A stretch of 64,000 nt of DNA, taken from assembly GCF_029428875.1 (NCBI RefSeq), contig NZ_JAJSOO010000001.1, forward strand, positions 6,420,501 through 6,484,500. Reading direction: 5' to 3'. Shown piece by piece: positions 35,471 through 44,323 of the stretch (position 1 is its first letter; the number at the start of each line of letters is the position of its first letter). This stretch comes from Streptomyces sp. JH34 (lineage in GTDB: Bacteria > Actinomycetota > Actinomycetes > Streptomycetales > Streptomycetaceae). Below the pieces are notes generated by a model, which made no database searches, was not told where the DNA came from, and was given only the letters and a program-made list of their open reading frames with translations. A program made the position numbers and the translations under genes.

Positions 35471-35908
35471 ATGACCACCGCACATCACCTCCGCCTCATC
35501 GACGGGATGCGCACCAAGGACTTCCCCCTGGAACGCGTTCCGTCGGGCTCGGGAATCAGCGGACCGGGCTACCACACGACGCTTCTCCTCGGCGAGGACG
35601 AAAGGAGTGAGGGAGATGAGGCGGACCGCCTCGAACTGCGCGCGCGATGCATAGCGGAGCACGACTCCCTGCTTGCGCTCCTGACCCTGCGCTGGGGCGA
35701 ACCTCAGATGGTCAGCCTGTGGAGCGCGCAGGAGCGGATGATGGCGGGGGAGGTGATACCCGAACCCTGGGCCGAACCGGTGGCGAGCTGTGAGTACCTC
35801 CTGCTGTGGCGGACGGAGGGCCGTTGGACAGCCATCGTGCTCTACCTGCAGAACGACGGGCCGGGCTGCGAGTTGGGTGTCGTTGTCACCGTGGTGGACC
35901 CACCTTGA
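35471..35908 (+). CDS. Hypothetical protein
   Basis: A 145-residue cytoplasmic protein without a family I can name. It has balanced composition, Trp-rich strands (LLALLTLRWGEPQMVSLW, EYLLLWRTEGRWTAIVLYLQ) and coding-type third positions. The ATG at 35471 has GGAGG 12 bases upstream. The same frame is open back to a GTG at 35246 that overlaps the permease stop, which would add 75 residues including a Thr-Trp-Gly repeat; I consider that less likely. Confidence 0.7.
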   Translation: MTTAHHLRLIDGMRTKDFPLERVPSGSGISGPGYHTTLLLGEDERSEGDEADRLELRARCIAEHDSLLALLTLRWGEPQMVSLWSAQERMMAGEVIPEPWAEPVASCEYLLLWRTEGRWTAIVLYLQNDGPGCELGVVVTVVDPP

Positions 35909-36127
35909 TCACCGCGCCGGGCCCTGCGTGGTCGCGGTCGGCAACAAATACGGCGGCGAGACCGAACCGGTTACGGCGAGTCCGCGTGACTCCACGCTGA
36001 AGTTCAGCAGCGCCTGACCATCCGCGTTGGGCGACCGGCCAACTGGGCGTCCTCAGCCCGAATCACCCTCCTCGCGACCTCGGAGGCTTCTTGACCAGCC
36101 ACATACCCACGGCAGCTCCTTCGGAGG

Positions 36128-36490
36128 GCCGGACGCTTCCGTTGCCGCCAATGTGTCCGTGGTGAAGCCAGCGGAGCGCAGCGCCGCCCTGAGCCCGCTG
36201 AAACCCGCGTACGGTTGGCAGCCCTGGCGGCGCGACCTGGACGGACTGGTGAAGGAAATGACCAGCCAGGGCGATCAGGACCGTGATGACGTCCTCTCGA
36301 CGAGCACCTTGGGCTCGAGGTGCTCATCGAGGAGGTCGATCGTGTCCCGGGTACTCTGCATGATCATGCTCGGGCCCATGGCGAGCACGTCGAACCACTT
36401 GGTACCGCCCGCGGCCCAAGGCCGGTCGACGACCATGACCTGGTCCGCAGTCAACAGCACGTTGTCGGGACGTCGCCTCATGCCCACGTG
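36128..36490 (-). pseudogene. Phosphotransferase (APH/choline kinase fold) remnant
   Basis: On the minus strand one frame reads RRRPDNVLLTADQVMVVDRPWAAGGTKWFDVLAMGPSM, the catalytic and metal-binding part of APH-type phosphotransferases (normally HGDLRADNLLLT and VVDWPWA). At about 36290 the homology moves to another frame, DVITVLIALAGHFLHQSVQVAPPGLPTVRGFQRAQGGAALRWL, the usual C-terminal helix bundle. The catalytic HGD is degraded to HVGM with an insertion, the DWP is DRP, and the N-terminal lobe is not recognisable. A dead gene with at least one frameshift. Confidence 0.75.
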
Positions 36491-36783
36491 ATTCCGATGG
36501 CTCCTTCGGAGAGCAACGTCATCTCCGCCAGCCGGCGCACCCGGGTGGCCGGACTGCTGGCCACCGCCGTTACCCGGGGCGAGTGCAGGAGAGGCCGGAA
36601 CCGATTGCCCGGATGGGCGAAATGGTGCGCCGCGGCGGCGGTCATGAGGTCGGACCGATTCTGTGGAACAGCACACGAACACCACACGCAGACCACAGGC
36701 ACACCGCCCGCGACCACATCGGTACGACGCGGTCGCGGGCAGGCAGGAGCTCTTCGGGTGGAGTCAGGCAGCGGAACCGGCGG

Positions 36784-38226
36784 TCAGAGGATGGAGCCGG
36801 GAGCGTAGGCGGCGGCTTCCGGGTGCTGCTTGGCGATCTCTTCGATCCTGGACACCAGAGCGGCGATCTGGTCGCCCGCCGCACCGGTGAACGAGAGCTT
36901 GTCCGCCATCAGTGCGTCGAGCTCCGCGCGGTCCAGGGGGATCCGCTCGTCGGCGGCCAGCTTGTCCAGCAGCTCGTTGCGCTCCGCGCCCTGCTCCCGC
37001 ATGGCAAGCGCAGAGGCGACCGCGTTCTCCTTGATGGCCTCGTGTGCGAGCTCGCGACCGACCCCAGCCCGAACCGCGCCCATCAGCACCTTGGTCGTGG
37101 CGAGGAACGGAAGGTAGCGGTCCAGCTCACGGGCCACGACCGCGGGGAAGGCACCGAACTCGTCGAGAACGGTGAGGAAGGTCTCCAGCAGACCGTCGAA
37201 CGCGAAGAACGCGTCCGGCAGCGCGACCCGGCGGACCACGGAACAGGACACATCGCCCTCGTTCCACTGGTCGCCGGCCAGCTCGCCCGTCATCGAGGCG
37301 TAGCCGCGCAGGATCACCATCAGGCCGTTCACACGCTCGCAGGAGCGGGTGTTCATCTTGTGCGGCATGGCCGACGACCCGACCTGGCCCGGCTTGAAGC
37401 CCTCGGTCACCAGCTCGTGTCCAGCCATCAGCCGGATGGTCTTGGCGACCGAGGAGGGGGCGGCGGCCAGCTGCACCAGCGCGGTCACCACGTCGTAGTC
37501 GAGAGAACGGGGATACACCTGGCCGACGGAGGTGAAGGCGTGCGCGAAGCCGAGGTGCTCGGCGATGCGCTGCTCCAGGTCCGCGAGCTTGCCGGCGTCG
37601 CCGCCGAGCAGGTCCAGCATGTCCTGTGCCGTGCCGACGGGGCCCTTGATGCCGCGCAGCGGGTAGCGGCCCAGCAGGTCTTCCAGTCGGCCGTAGGCCA
37701 CCAGGAGCTCGTCCGCGGCGGTGGCGAAGCGCTTGCCGAGCGTCGTCGCCTGTGCGGCGACGTTGTGCGAACGGCCCGCCATGACCAGCTCGCCGTACTC
37801 CGCCGCGAGCTTGCCCAGCCGTGCGAGAACAGCCACCGTGCGGTCGCGCATCAGCTCCAGCGAGAGCCGGATCTGCAGCTGCTCCACATTCTCGGTGAGG
37901 TCCCGGGACGTCATGCCCTTGTGGACCTGCTCATGGCCGGCGAGGGCGTTGAACTCCTCGATCCTGGCCTTCACGTCGTGCCGGGTGACCTTCTCGCGCT
38001 CGGCGATCGAGGCGAGGTCGACCTGGTCGATCACGCGCTCGTAGTCGGCCGGCGCCGAGTCGGGCACCTCGATCCCGAGGTCCTTCTGAGCGCGCAGCAC
38101 CGCCAGCCACAGCTGACGTTCCAGCTTCACCTTCTGCTCGGGGGACCAGAGGACGGCCAGCTCCGTGGAGGCATAGCGGCCGGCCAGGACATTGGGGATG
38201 CGAGGCTTCGCAGACACAGCAGTCAC
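36784..38226 (-). CDS. purB: Adenylosuccinate lyase
   Basis: A 480-residue fumarase/aspartase-superfamily lyase that splits SAICAR and adenylosuccinate in purine synthesis. The superfamily signature GSSAMPHKMNTRSCERV lies near residues 282-298. HEQVHKGMTSRDLTENV supplies the catalytic His region, and GRSHNVAAQATTLGKRF the substrate loop. The start is IPNVLAGRYAS, as in other actinobacterial PurB. GTG start at 38226. Monocistronic. Confidence 0.96.
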   Translation of the reverse strand: MTAVSAKPRIPNVLAGRYASTELAVLWSPEQKVKLERQLWLAVLRAQKDLGIEVPDSAPADYERVIDQVDLASIAEREKVTRHDVKARIEEFNALAGHEQVHKGMTSRDLTENVEQLQIRLSLELMRDRTVAVLARLGKLAAEYGELVMAGRSHNVAAQATTLGKRFATAADELLVAYGRLEDLLGRYPLRGIKGPVGTAQDMLDLLGGDAGKLADLEQRIAEHLGFAHAFTSVGQVYPRSLDYDVVTALVQLAAAPSSVAKTIRLMAGHELVTEGFKPGQVGSSAMPHKMNTRSCERVNGLMVILRGYASMTGELAGDQWNEGDVSCSVVRRVALPDAFFAFDGLLETFLTVLDEFGAFPAVVARELDRYLPFLATTKVLMGAVRAGVGRELAHEAIKENAVASALAMREQGAERNELLDKLAADERIPLDRAELDALMADKLSFTGAAGDQIAALVSRIEEIAKQHPEAAAYAPGSIL

Positions 38227-38747
38227 GTGTCCCGAGCTTACCGGGCGTCCATACGGGTTCCGAACCGTCCACCTGATGTAGGAAGCTCCAGGTCAGACGA
38301 TGTCCGTTGCTCAGGTTGCATCTCCTGCGGGCGAGGTGTCGCACGGGAGGATCAAAGAACCAATTGGTGTCGCGGGCCTGCGACACCGGCGCGTCGTCGG
38401 TCGGGTCACGCTGAGCGGAACCTTGATTCGATCGTAGGTTCGATGGAATGTTCGACTGCTCAGGCGTCCAGGTGCCGCAGAGTGGTCGTCCTCGATGAGG
38501 CCGGTCATGTGCTGTGGACCCGCGCCGACAGTTTTCGGGAGGATCGGACCTCGGTGGGGCCGGTGCCGTCATGGCGCAGGGCGCCACGGGCGTACTCGCC
38601 CCTGGGTGAGTGGCACCTCTCCCCTGATCGGGCCCGACGGGTCGATCGCCTCTGCGGACCAGGTCACGCACCGGCTGACTCGGCAAGTCGCCGGCCCCCC
38701 GTGAACGCACCCTCGGCCGGTGGGATCAGTGGTCGGTCCGTCGCCCG
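38227..38747. other. Intergenic region upstream of purB, possible NUDIX scrap
   Basis: About 520 bases that must contain the purB promoter. On the plus strand from an ATG at 38443 the phrase RRVVVLDEAGHVLWTRADSFREDR resembles the first strands of a NUDIX hydrolase, but no NUDIX box follows, so at most it is a fragment. Nothing else recognisable. Confidence 0.35.
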
Positions 38748-39200
38748 TCAAAGCCGGCAGGGCCAGACACTGACGTTGCTCCTTCCGACACGGACCTCGA
38801 CCCATGACCCGTCAGTGCCCTCCGGGGGCGACGGCTCGGCGAGGTCGAACAAGATCAACGTCCCACCCACGTCCAAGAAGGCCGCGCCGTCTTCTTCGAG
38901 GGTCATCCGCCCTCGGAAGACGATACGGTCGCCGTCCTCCGACAGCTTCGGCGAAGAGGAAGCGGCCGGTCCCGTGTTTCCCGCCCAGACGATGTCCTCG
39001 TCGATTGTCCACTCGACGGCTGTCCACTCGACGGAATGCTCATCGTCCACGGGGACCGAGGCGCCTTGCCAGAGCACCACCGCGGTTCCCGCTGCGCAGT
39101 GGACACGGACCGTCGTAGGCGTTGACTGGACCGTCGTAGGCGTCGACGGGTCCTGCCGCACCGCCTCCACTCCGACCAGCATCCGGTCATCGTCCTCCAT
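38748..39200 (-). CDS. Hypothetical protein with short internal repeats
   Basis: A 150-residue, acidic, beta-rich protein (VRVHCAAGTAVVLWQGASVPV, GDRIVFRGRMTLEEDGAAFLDVGGTLILFDL). No family recognised. Two tandem duplications lie inside it: 21 bp at 39107-39148, giving two STPTTV-type repeats, and 15 bp at 39006-39035, giving EWTAVEWTI. Both keep the frame, which supports translation. ATG at 39200. Confidence 0.65.
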   Translation of the reverse strand: MEDDDRMLVGVEAVRQDPSTPTTVQSTPTTVRVHCAAGTAVVLWQGASVPVDDEHSVEWTAVEWTIDEDIVWAGNTGPAASSSPKLSEDGDRIVFRGRMTLEEDGAAFLDVGGTLILFDLAEPSPPEGTDGSWVEVRVGRSNVSVWPCRL

Positions 39201-39316
39201 GGAGGATGATGCGGGTGTCCCGCCGTGCCCCTGAGGGCCGCCTGCCCGGCCCGGGCCGCGCATGTCTGCGGCGACAGGGAGTCCTGCCGAGGCTTCGGCC
39301 GTCTCAGCCGACGCGC

Positions 39317-39946
39317 CTATGCCGTGCTCCTGTCCGCGCTGTCGGTGTGGTCCGAACTGTCCGCGTCATCGGTGTCGATACCCGCGCGCAGTTGGTGCAG
39401 GCCGCGCCGCGCATGGCTCTTGACGGTGCCCAGAGGCATTCCGGTGAAGTCGGCGATCTGGGCCTGAGTCAGGTCCGCGTAGAAGGCCAGGCACAGCACC
39501 TGGCGTTGGTGGACGGGCAGACGGGACAGCGCGTCGACCAGGAGTACGCGGTCCAGGACGTCGTCAGGTCCTTGCTGGAGCCCGTGCGGGTCGACGGTGT
39601 GCACCACCGAGTCGATCAGGTTCAGCCGTCTGTTCCGGGCTGCCAGAGCATCGACGATCTTCCGGCGTGCGATACCGACGAGCCAGGCGCCGAAAGAACC
39701 CCGGTCCGGACGGAATCCCGCTCGCCCACGCCAGGCGCCGAGGAAGACCTGCTGGGTCACGTCCTCCGCTTCGTGCGTGTCACCCAGTGAACGGGTCGCC
39801 ATCGCGTGGACGAGTGAACCCCAACGCCGGTACACGGCCGCGAACGCCTCCTCCTCCGTCAGGCGCGGGCCGAGGATCAAGCGGTCCTCGGCCCGGGACC
39901 GTGCGGGAGGCGGTGGAGGAGCGTCGGATCGCGTGCACGTACTCAT
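39317..39946 (-). CDS. ECF sigma factor (LitS-like)
   Basis: A 209-residue ECF sigma factor with region 2 (FAAVYRRWGSLVHAMATRSLGDTHEAEDVTQQVFLGAWRG, residues 35-74) and region 4 (LPVHQRQVLCLAFYADLTQAQIADFTGMPLGTVKSHARRGLHQL). The C-terminus is a Asp/Ser/Thr-rich tail. It is divergent from a B12-type MerR gene, the arrangement of litS/litR, the light-responsive pair of Streptomyces. ATG at 39946 follows a GAGGAA Shine-Dalgarno. Confidence 0.9.
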   Translation of the reverse strand: MSTCTRSDAPPPPPARSRAEDRLILGPRLTEEEAFAAVYRRWGSLVHAMATRSLGDTHEAEDVTQQVFLGAWRGRAGFRPDRGSFGAWLVGIARRKIVDALAARNRRLNLIDSVVHTVDPHGLQQGPDDVLDRVLLVDALSRLPVHQRQVLCLAFYADLTQAQIADFTGMPLGTVKSHARRGLHQLRAGIDTDDADSSDHTDSADRSTA

Positions 39947-40049
39947 GCCAGTTCCTCCCGGCAACCAGGGGCCAGTGCCGGGCCGGATCCGACCGGTGGG
40001 CGATCGGCGACGGAACCCGCCTGGCCCCCGTAAGTCTCGGGAGCGGAAG

Positions 40050-40081
40050 CGACGCACACAACATGCGTCGATTGTGCGTCG
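40050..40081. promoter_or_regulatory. Candidate MerR-type operator between sigma and MerR genes
   Basis: TGCGTCG occurs at 40064-40070 and 40075-40081, spaced exactly 11 bp, and an inverted copy (cgacgca) at 40050-40056. Arms cgacgcacacaa and ttgtgcgtcg nearly mirror each other. CarH/LitR-type B12 repressors bind 11-bp direct repeats, and this sequence ends 12 bases before the MerR start codon in the divergent promoter region. Confidence 0.6.
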
Positions 40082-40093
40082 TATGCTGCCGGT

Positions 40094-41092
40094 GTGGAAT
40101 CGGACAGGGTCTTGGACGGGGTCCGCGACGCCCTGCGCGACGGTGGCCTGACCACCGGCGAGGTCGCGAGGCGCCTCGGTGTCGCCCCCACCACGATCAG
40201 GTCGTGGGACCACCGCTACGGGCTCGGTCCCAGCACGCGGGCCGATGGCCGGCACCGCCGATGGACCGCCCTGGATCTCAGGCGTCTGCGGAGGATGTGC
40301 GCCCTGACCGGGGCCGGACTGCCTCCCGCGGAGGCCGCCAGGCTGGTGCTCGACGAATCGAGCCTCCTCGTGCCCTCGCCGCAGCCGGAGGGCCGACCCG
40401 TTCCACCACCGGCTGCGCGTGGACGGAGCCGGGCCGGCAGCGGACTACGGCTGGGCGGCGTACGTCAGGAATGCAAGGGAATGGCCCGCGCGGCCCTGCG
40501 TCTCGACGCGGTGGCCCTGGACGAGTTGCTGGGAGCGGCGATCAGGGAACACGGTCTGGTCGACGCCTGGACAGAGCTGATCATGCCGACGCTGCAGGCT
40601 GTCGGCCGCAAGTGGGAGACCTCGGGTGAACGGTACGTCGAGGTCGAGCACTTCCTGTCCTGGCACGTGTCCGGAGCACTGCGGCGCCACGCTCCACCGG
40701 CCGCCCCGGGCGCCCGCGGCGCCACCACGGTCCTTGCCTGTGTACCGGGGGAGAACCACACGCTGCCCCTGGAGGTGCTCACCGCCGCACTGACCGAACG
40801 CGGCCTGCTCGTCCGCATGTTCGGGGCAGCGTTGCCCGTCGAGTCGCTCGTCGCCGCGGTGCGGAGAACCGGGCCGGCGGTGGTCGGGCTGTGGGCGCAG
40901 TCCCGTACCACCGCGAGTACACCGCTCGCCCAGCACGTCGCCGCGATCGAATGGGGCGTGCGGGGTGCCCGCATGAAGCCGGTCGTCTTCACCATGGGGC
41001 CCGGCTGGGCCGGCCGGACCGCGCGGGGGATTCCGCATCCCCCAGGACTGGCCGAGGCCGTCAGGGCTGTGGAGTCACTCGCAGCGAGGTAG
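40094..41092 (+). CDS. MerR regulator with B12-binding-like domain (LitR/CarH-like)
   Basis: A 332-residue protein. The MerR HTH is GGLTTGEVARRLGVAPTTIRSWDHRYGLGPSTRADGRHRRW (residues 17-57). The middle helical bundle has the CarH-type W-x9-EH pattern (KWETSGERYVEVEHFL). The C-terminal Rossmann domain carries GENHTLPLE, the position of the B12-ligating His in DxHxxG/ExHxxG proteins, then VVGLWAQSRTTAST. It probably uses adenosylcobalamin to sense light and repress its own promoter and the divergent sigma gene. No crt carotenoid genes are in the window. GTG start at 40094. Confidence 0.88.
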   Translation: MESDRVLDGVRDALRDGGLTTGEVARRLGVAPTTIRSWDHRYGLGPSTRADGRHRRWTALDLRRLRRMCALTGAGLPPAEAARLVLDESSLLVPSPQPEGRPVPPPAARGRSRAGSGLRLGGVRQECKGMARAALRLDAVALDELLGAAIREHGLVDAWTELIMPTLQAVGRKWETSGERYVEVEHFLSWHVSGALRRHAPPAAPGARGATTVLACVPGENHTLPLEVLTAALTERGLLVRMFGAALPVESLVAAVRRTGPAVVGLWAQSRTTASTPLAQHVAAIEWGVRGARMKPVVFTMGPGWAGRTARGIPHPPGLAEAVRAVESLAAR

Positions 41093-41302
41093 TCCGCTGT
41101 CAGGCGTCCGAGACGGGAGCAATGTGTCTTCCCACGAGGGAATTTGTTCCTGCGCGGACCGTTCTCGTCGTGCCGGATCCCGCGGCCCCAGTCGGCCGTT
41201 CGTCGATTCATGGCGCGGTCGCCCCGCCCGGTGAGACCGCGGGTGGGACTGTCAGCGGGGCGCAATAGGGTCCAGGGACGTCCGTATCCAGAAGGAGAGA
41301 CC

Positions 41303-41923
41303 GTGGCGCTCGACGCAGCTGGGGCGATGAGCCTGCTTCAGGACGGGAGCTCCGCCAAGCGCCGCTCGGCGGCGAAGCGACTTCGGGAACTCGGCGACCG
41401 GTCCGCCGGTCCTGCCCTGCTCGCAGCCTTGAAGAACGAGGTGAAGGACGCGCGGACCTGGGAAACCCAGTACCGGATGACGATGGCGCTCGGCAGTTGC
41501 GGCTCCTCGTCCGACCTTCCCTACCTGCGCGACCTCGTCCTCCGGCGCGGGACTCTCCACGCGGTTCGCACAGCCGGGGGCGACGCCATCGTCCGGCTCA
41601 GCCACCTGGAGCTTTCCCACACCGAGGCGATTCGTTGGTGTCTGAGTACCGGTGACGAGGTTCTTGTGGACGGAGGGTTGCAGGCCGTGGCCATGCTCCG
41701 GCTCGCCCTCGATCAGGACACAGTGACCGACGTCCTCGACTTCGTCGAAGCCAGATCCCCACACGAAGGGATCTACTTCTGGCCCACCGTCGCCGCCGCC
41801 GGATGGACGGGGCGACGAGTACACGACTTCCTCACCTCATGCCTCTCCAGCCCCCGGTCCGATGTCGCCGAAGCCGCCACGAACTCCCTTGCCGGGAGCT
41901 ACGGCACCTGCCGGCCCCTGTAG
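41303..41923 (+). CDS. HEAT-repeat protein
   Basis: A 206-residue all-helical protein with several HEAT-like repeats (SAKRRSAAKRLRELGDRSAGPALLAALKNE, TWETQYRMTMALGSCGSSSDLPYLRDLVLR, HAVRTAGGDAIVRL). Such scaffolds mediate protein binding. No enzymatic motif. GTG at 41303 follows AAGGAGAG. It stands alone between the MerR gene and a glycosyltransferase. Confidence 0.75.
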   Translation: MALDAAGAMSLLQDGSSAKRRSAAKRLRELGDRSAGPALLAALKNEVKDARTWETQYRMTMALGSCGSSSDLPYLRDLVLRRGTLHAVRTAGGDAIVRLSHLELSHTEAIRWCLSTGDEVLVDGGLQAVAMLRLALDQDTVTDVLDFVEARSPHEGIYFWPTVAAAGWTGRRVHDFLTSCLSSPRSDVAEAATNSLAGSYGTCRPL

Positions 41924-42060
41924 GCGACACCCCACGACGAGGCCGCCGCCGCTGTGGGCAGCAGCCGTAGCACGCCGTGCAGTTCCGAAACATCGGGCGG
42001 CCGATGTGCATCCGAACGGGGGGCAGAGAGCGAAGCACTGTCATAGCCCCTCGACAGGAG

Positions 42061-44202
42061 ATGTCCGTGTCCTTCGCTTCCGATCTGTCCGCCCCGCCCG
42101 TCATCGAGGCAGGGAATCCTCTGGTGGACGCCCGGACCGCCTTCTTCGCGGGCCACGGGTGGAAAGGGGAGCACACAGGGCGAGGGCAGGGCGAGCCCGC
42201 GTACGCGGAGCGCCTTCTGGAGGCGGAGTACGGGCACTTGTCCACGACCGTGCCACGGGCTGCGGTACTTGGCCTCGGCGTGACGGGGACAGGTGCCGAA
42301 CCCGGCCCGGCCGGGAGCGCTGCCACGCTCAGCCGGTCCGATCATCTGACAGCCTCCCTGCGCCGGGCGTGCCGACTGGCCGTGCCCGTCGCGCCCGAAA
42401 ACCTCCTCGCCCACCGGAGCGCCGGTCTCCGAGGCGGCGCCGCAGTGGCCGAGATGTGGCCGGGGTCGGTCTATCGCTACGGCGCACGGCGTGCCGAATC
42501 GGCGCTCAGGGCGCTGCTGACCCGCCCTGACATCGACGGACCGTCCACGGCGCTGCTGTTCGACCTGGCCACAGCCGCGGCGCTGCGCCCCCTGAGCCCC
42601 GTCGAGACGGCGAAGCTCGCCGGGGACTGCGGCAGCCGTACCGGGCGGCACGCGGCGTGGCGACACCTGCACGCCCTGCCGGACGGGTCCGCGTTCCTGC
42701 CCGGCCCCGACAGCGCGGCGGACGGTTACGAACGCTTGCTGCTCGCGCCTCCGCGGCCCCACATCCCGTCACCCGTGGGGGAGGGCGTGGTCGTGGCCCA
42801 GGCGATGCTGCTCGGCGACCTGGAAACGCCCGGCCAGGGGACGAGCGGCGGTCTCGGTGTCCTCGTCGGCGGCCTGGGGGACCACCTGGCCGGCCTCGAC
42901 GACATCGCGTCCGTGGTCACGATGGTTCTGGCGGGGCGCGACGCACTGACCGACGACGGACGGACCGTGTACGAGCGGGTACCCGGGCACTGGATCCTCC
43001 GCCTGCCGGTGGACGCGCGCAGCCTTCCGGATTCCTCGCAGATGCACCTTCACCGACCTGCGCTCGCCTGGTGGGCGGAGCGGCTCCTGGGCGCCCTTCC
43101 CCGTAGGCCGCAGGTGGTGCATGTGCGGTGCGTGGACGACGGCAGCCTCGCTGTGGCCGAGGCGGCCGAACGCCTCGGATCACACGTGGTGTTCACCGCA
43201 ACCACTGATCCGCACCGGCAGGTGGCGGGCCGACTCGCCGCGGAGCGCACCGACCACCAGCCGGAGGAGCTCGGGCAACTGCGCGGCGACCTGCACCGCA
43301 TCTTCGTCGGGGACCGTCTCGTGGAGCGTGCCGACAGCGTGATCGGTGTCGCGGGACAGTGCGGCACGGACGAGCTGGTGCGTCATTTCCCCCAACTGGC
43401 ACAGATAAACGGAGGGTCCGGGCCGGCCGCCCCCGCGGACGGGATCACCCCGTACCGGCCCGGAGAGGATGGGCAGCGCCGTGGAGCCGAACTGCTCTCC
43501 GCCCTGTTCGCGCGCGCCGACCGGGAGGAGTCACTGGGTCCCGAGGACAGGCACCTGCCCCTGTTCCTGTGTGTCGGCCGCATGCACGCGGTAAAGCAGC
43601 AGGACATGCTCGTACGCGCGTGGATCGCGTCCGGCTTGTGCATGCGGTCGACCTTGGTCCTCGTGGGTGGCTCGCCGGCCATGGCGAACGAGTACGAGCG
43701 GGACATGCGGCGCCGTATCCGAGCGGCGCTGGCCGGCCATCCGACGGCTGCCTCCCGACTGGCCGTCCTGCCCGCACTGCCCAACCGCACGGTGCGATGT
43801 CTCCAGCACGCCTTGACGGACCCGAACCGCGGCGTCCCTGCCGCGTGGTACGTGTGTCCGAGCGCCGAGGAGGAAGTCGGGCTCGCCCTGCTCGAGGCGA
43901 TGGAGGCGGGCATGCCCACGGCAGGCCCCGGACAGGGCGGTGTGCTCCAGTACCTCCACGACGGTGTCAGTGGAGTGGTCCTGGACACCTCCACCGAGGA
44001 GAGACTCTCCCAGGGACTGCTCCGCATGGCGACCCTTCCCGCGGCGGACCGCCGCCGGCTCGCCGCCGTGGGCAGGGACGTGGTGACGAGCCGGTACTCG
44101 ATCGCGGCTGCGGCCGAGGCGCTGCTGGATGCCTACGGGGTCGGAGGCCGCGGCCGGCGGTCCCGGTCCGTGCCCGACGTCCGAGGCGATGCCGCGCAGT
44201 GA
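42061..44202 (+). CDS. Large glycosyltransferase, sucrose synthase-like (GT4)
   Basis: A 713-residue protein. The C-terminal half (from about residue 490) is a GT-B domain: LFLCVGRMHAVKQQDMLVRAW, STLVLVGGSPAMANEYERDM and CPSAEEEVGLALLEAMEAGMPTAGPGQGGVLQYLHDGVSGVVLD, the GT4 E-x7-E nucleotide-sugar motif. The middle region has GTSGGLGVLVGGLGDHLAG, like the acceptor loop of sucrose/sucrose-phosphate synthases, and VVFTATTDPHRQVAGRL. The N-terminal 200 residues have no recognised domain. It may make a stress disaccharide. ATG at 42061 follows AGGAG; Streptomyces homologues occur near stress-protein clusters. Confidence 0.82.
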   Translation: MSVSFASDLSAPPVIEAGNPLVDARTAFFAGHGWKGEHTGRGQGEPAYAERLLEAEYGHLSTTVPRAAVLGLGVTGTGAEPGPAGSAATLSRSDHLTASLRRACRLAVPVAPENLLAHRSAGLRGGAAVAEMWPGSVYRYGARRAESALRALLTRPDIDGPSTALLFDLATAAALRPLSPVETAKLAGDCGSRTGRHAAWRHLHALPDGSAFLPGPDSAADGYERLLLAPPRPHIPSPVGEGVVVAQAMLLGDLETPGQGTSGGLGVLVGGLGDHLAGLDDIASVVTMVLAGRDALTDDGRTVYERVPGHWILRLPVDARSLPDSSQMHLHRPALAWWAERLLGALPRRPQVVHVRCVDDGSLAVAEAAERLGSHVVFTATTDPHRQVAGRLAAERTDHQPEELGQLRGDLHRIFVGDRLVERADSVIGVAGQCGTDELVRHFPQLAQINGGSGPAAPADGITPYRPGEDGQRRGAELLSALFARADREESLGPEDRHLPLFLCVGRMHAVKQQDMLVRAWIASGLCMRSTLVLVGGSPAMANEYERDMRRRIRAALAGHPTAASRLAVLPALPNRTVRCLQHALTDPNRGVPAAWYVCPSAEEEVGLALLEAMEAGMPTAGPGQGGVLQYLHDGVSGVVLDTSTEERLSQGLLRMATLPAADRRRLAAVGRDVVTSRYSIAAAAEALLDAYGVGGRGRRSRSVPDVRGDAAQ

Positions 44203-44323
44203 ACCCCGGTCCGTGCCCGCGGCCGGGACGCTGCCGCCCGTCAGGCGTCGTCCCGCGCCGCGGCGGGCCCGTCAGGCGGGTCGGGCGCCCGTCGTGCCCC
44301 TCGACGACCGTCAGGTGTTGATG

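Noticed and set aside
38443-38560. Possible NUDIX hydrolase start
   Set aside because: No NUDIX box follows and the composition is mixed; kept only as a note in the intergenic entry.
36583-39234. 883-codon plus-strand open frame opposite purB
   Set aside because: Antisense of purB and of a hypothetical gene; only a short NUDIX-like phrase near 38480 is of any interest.
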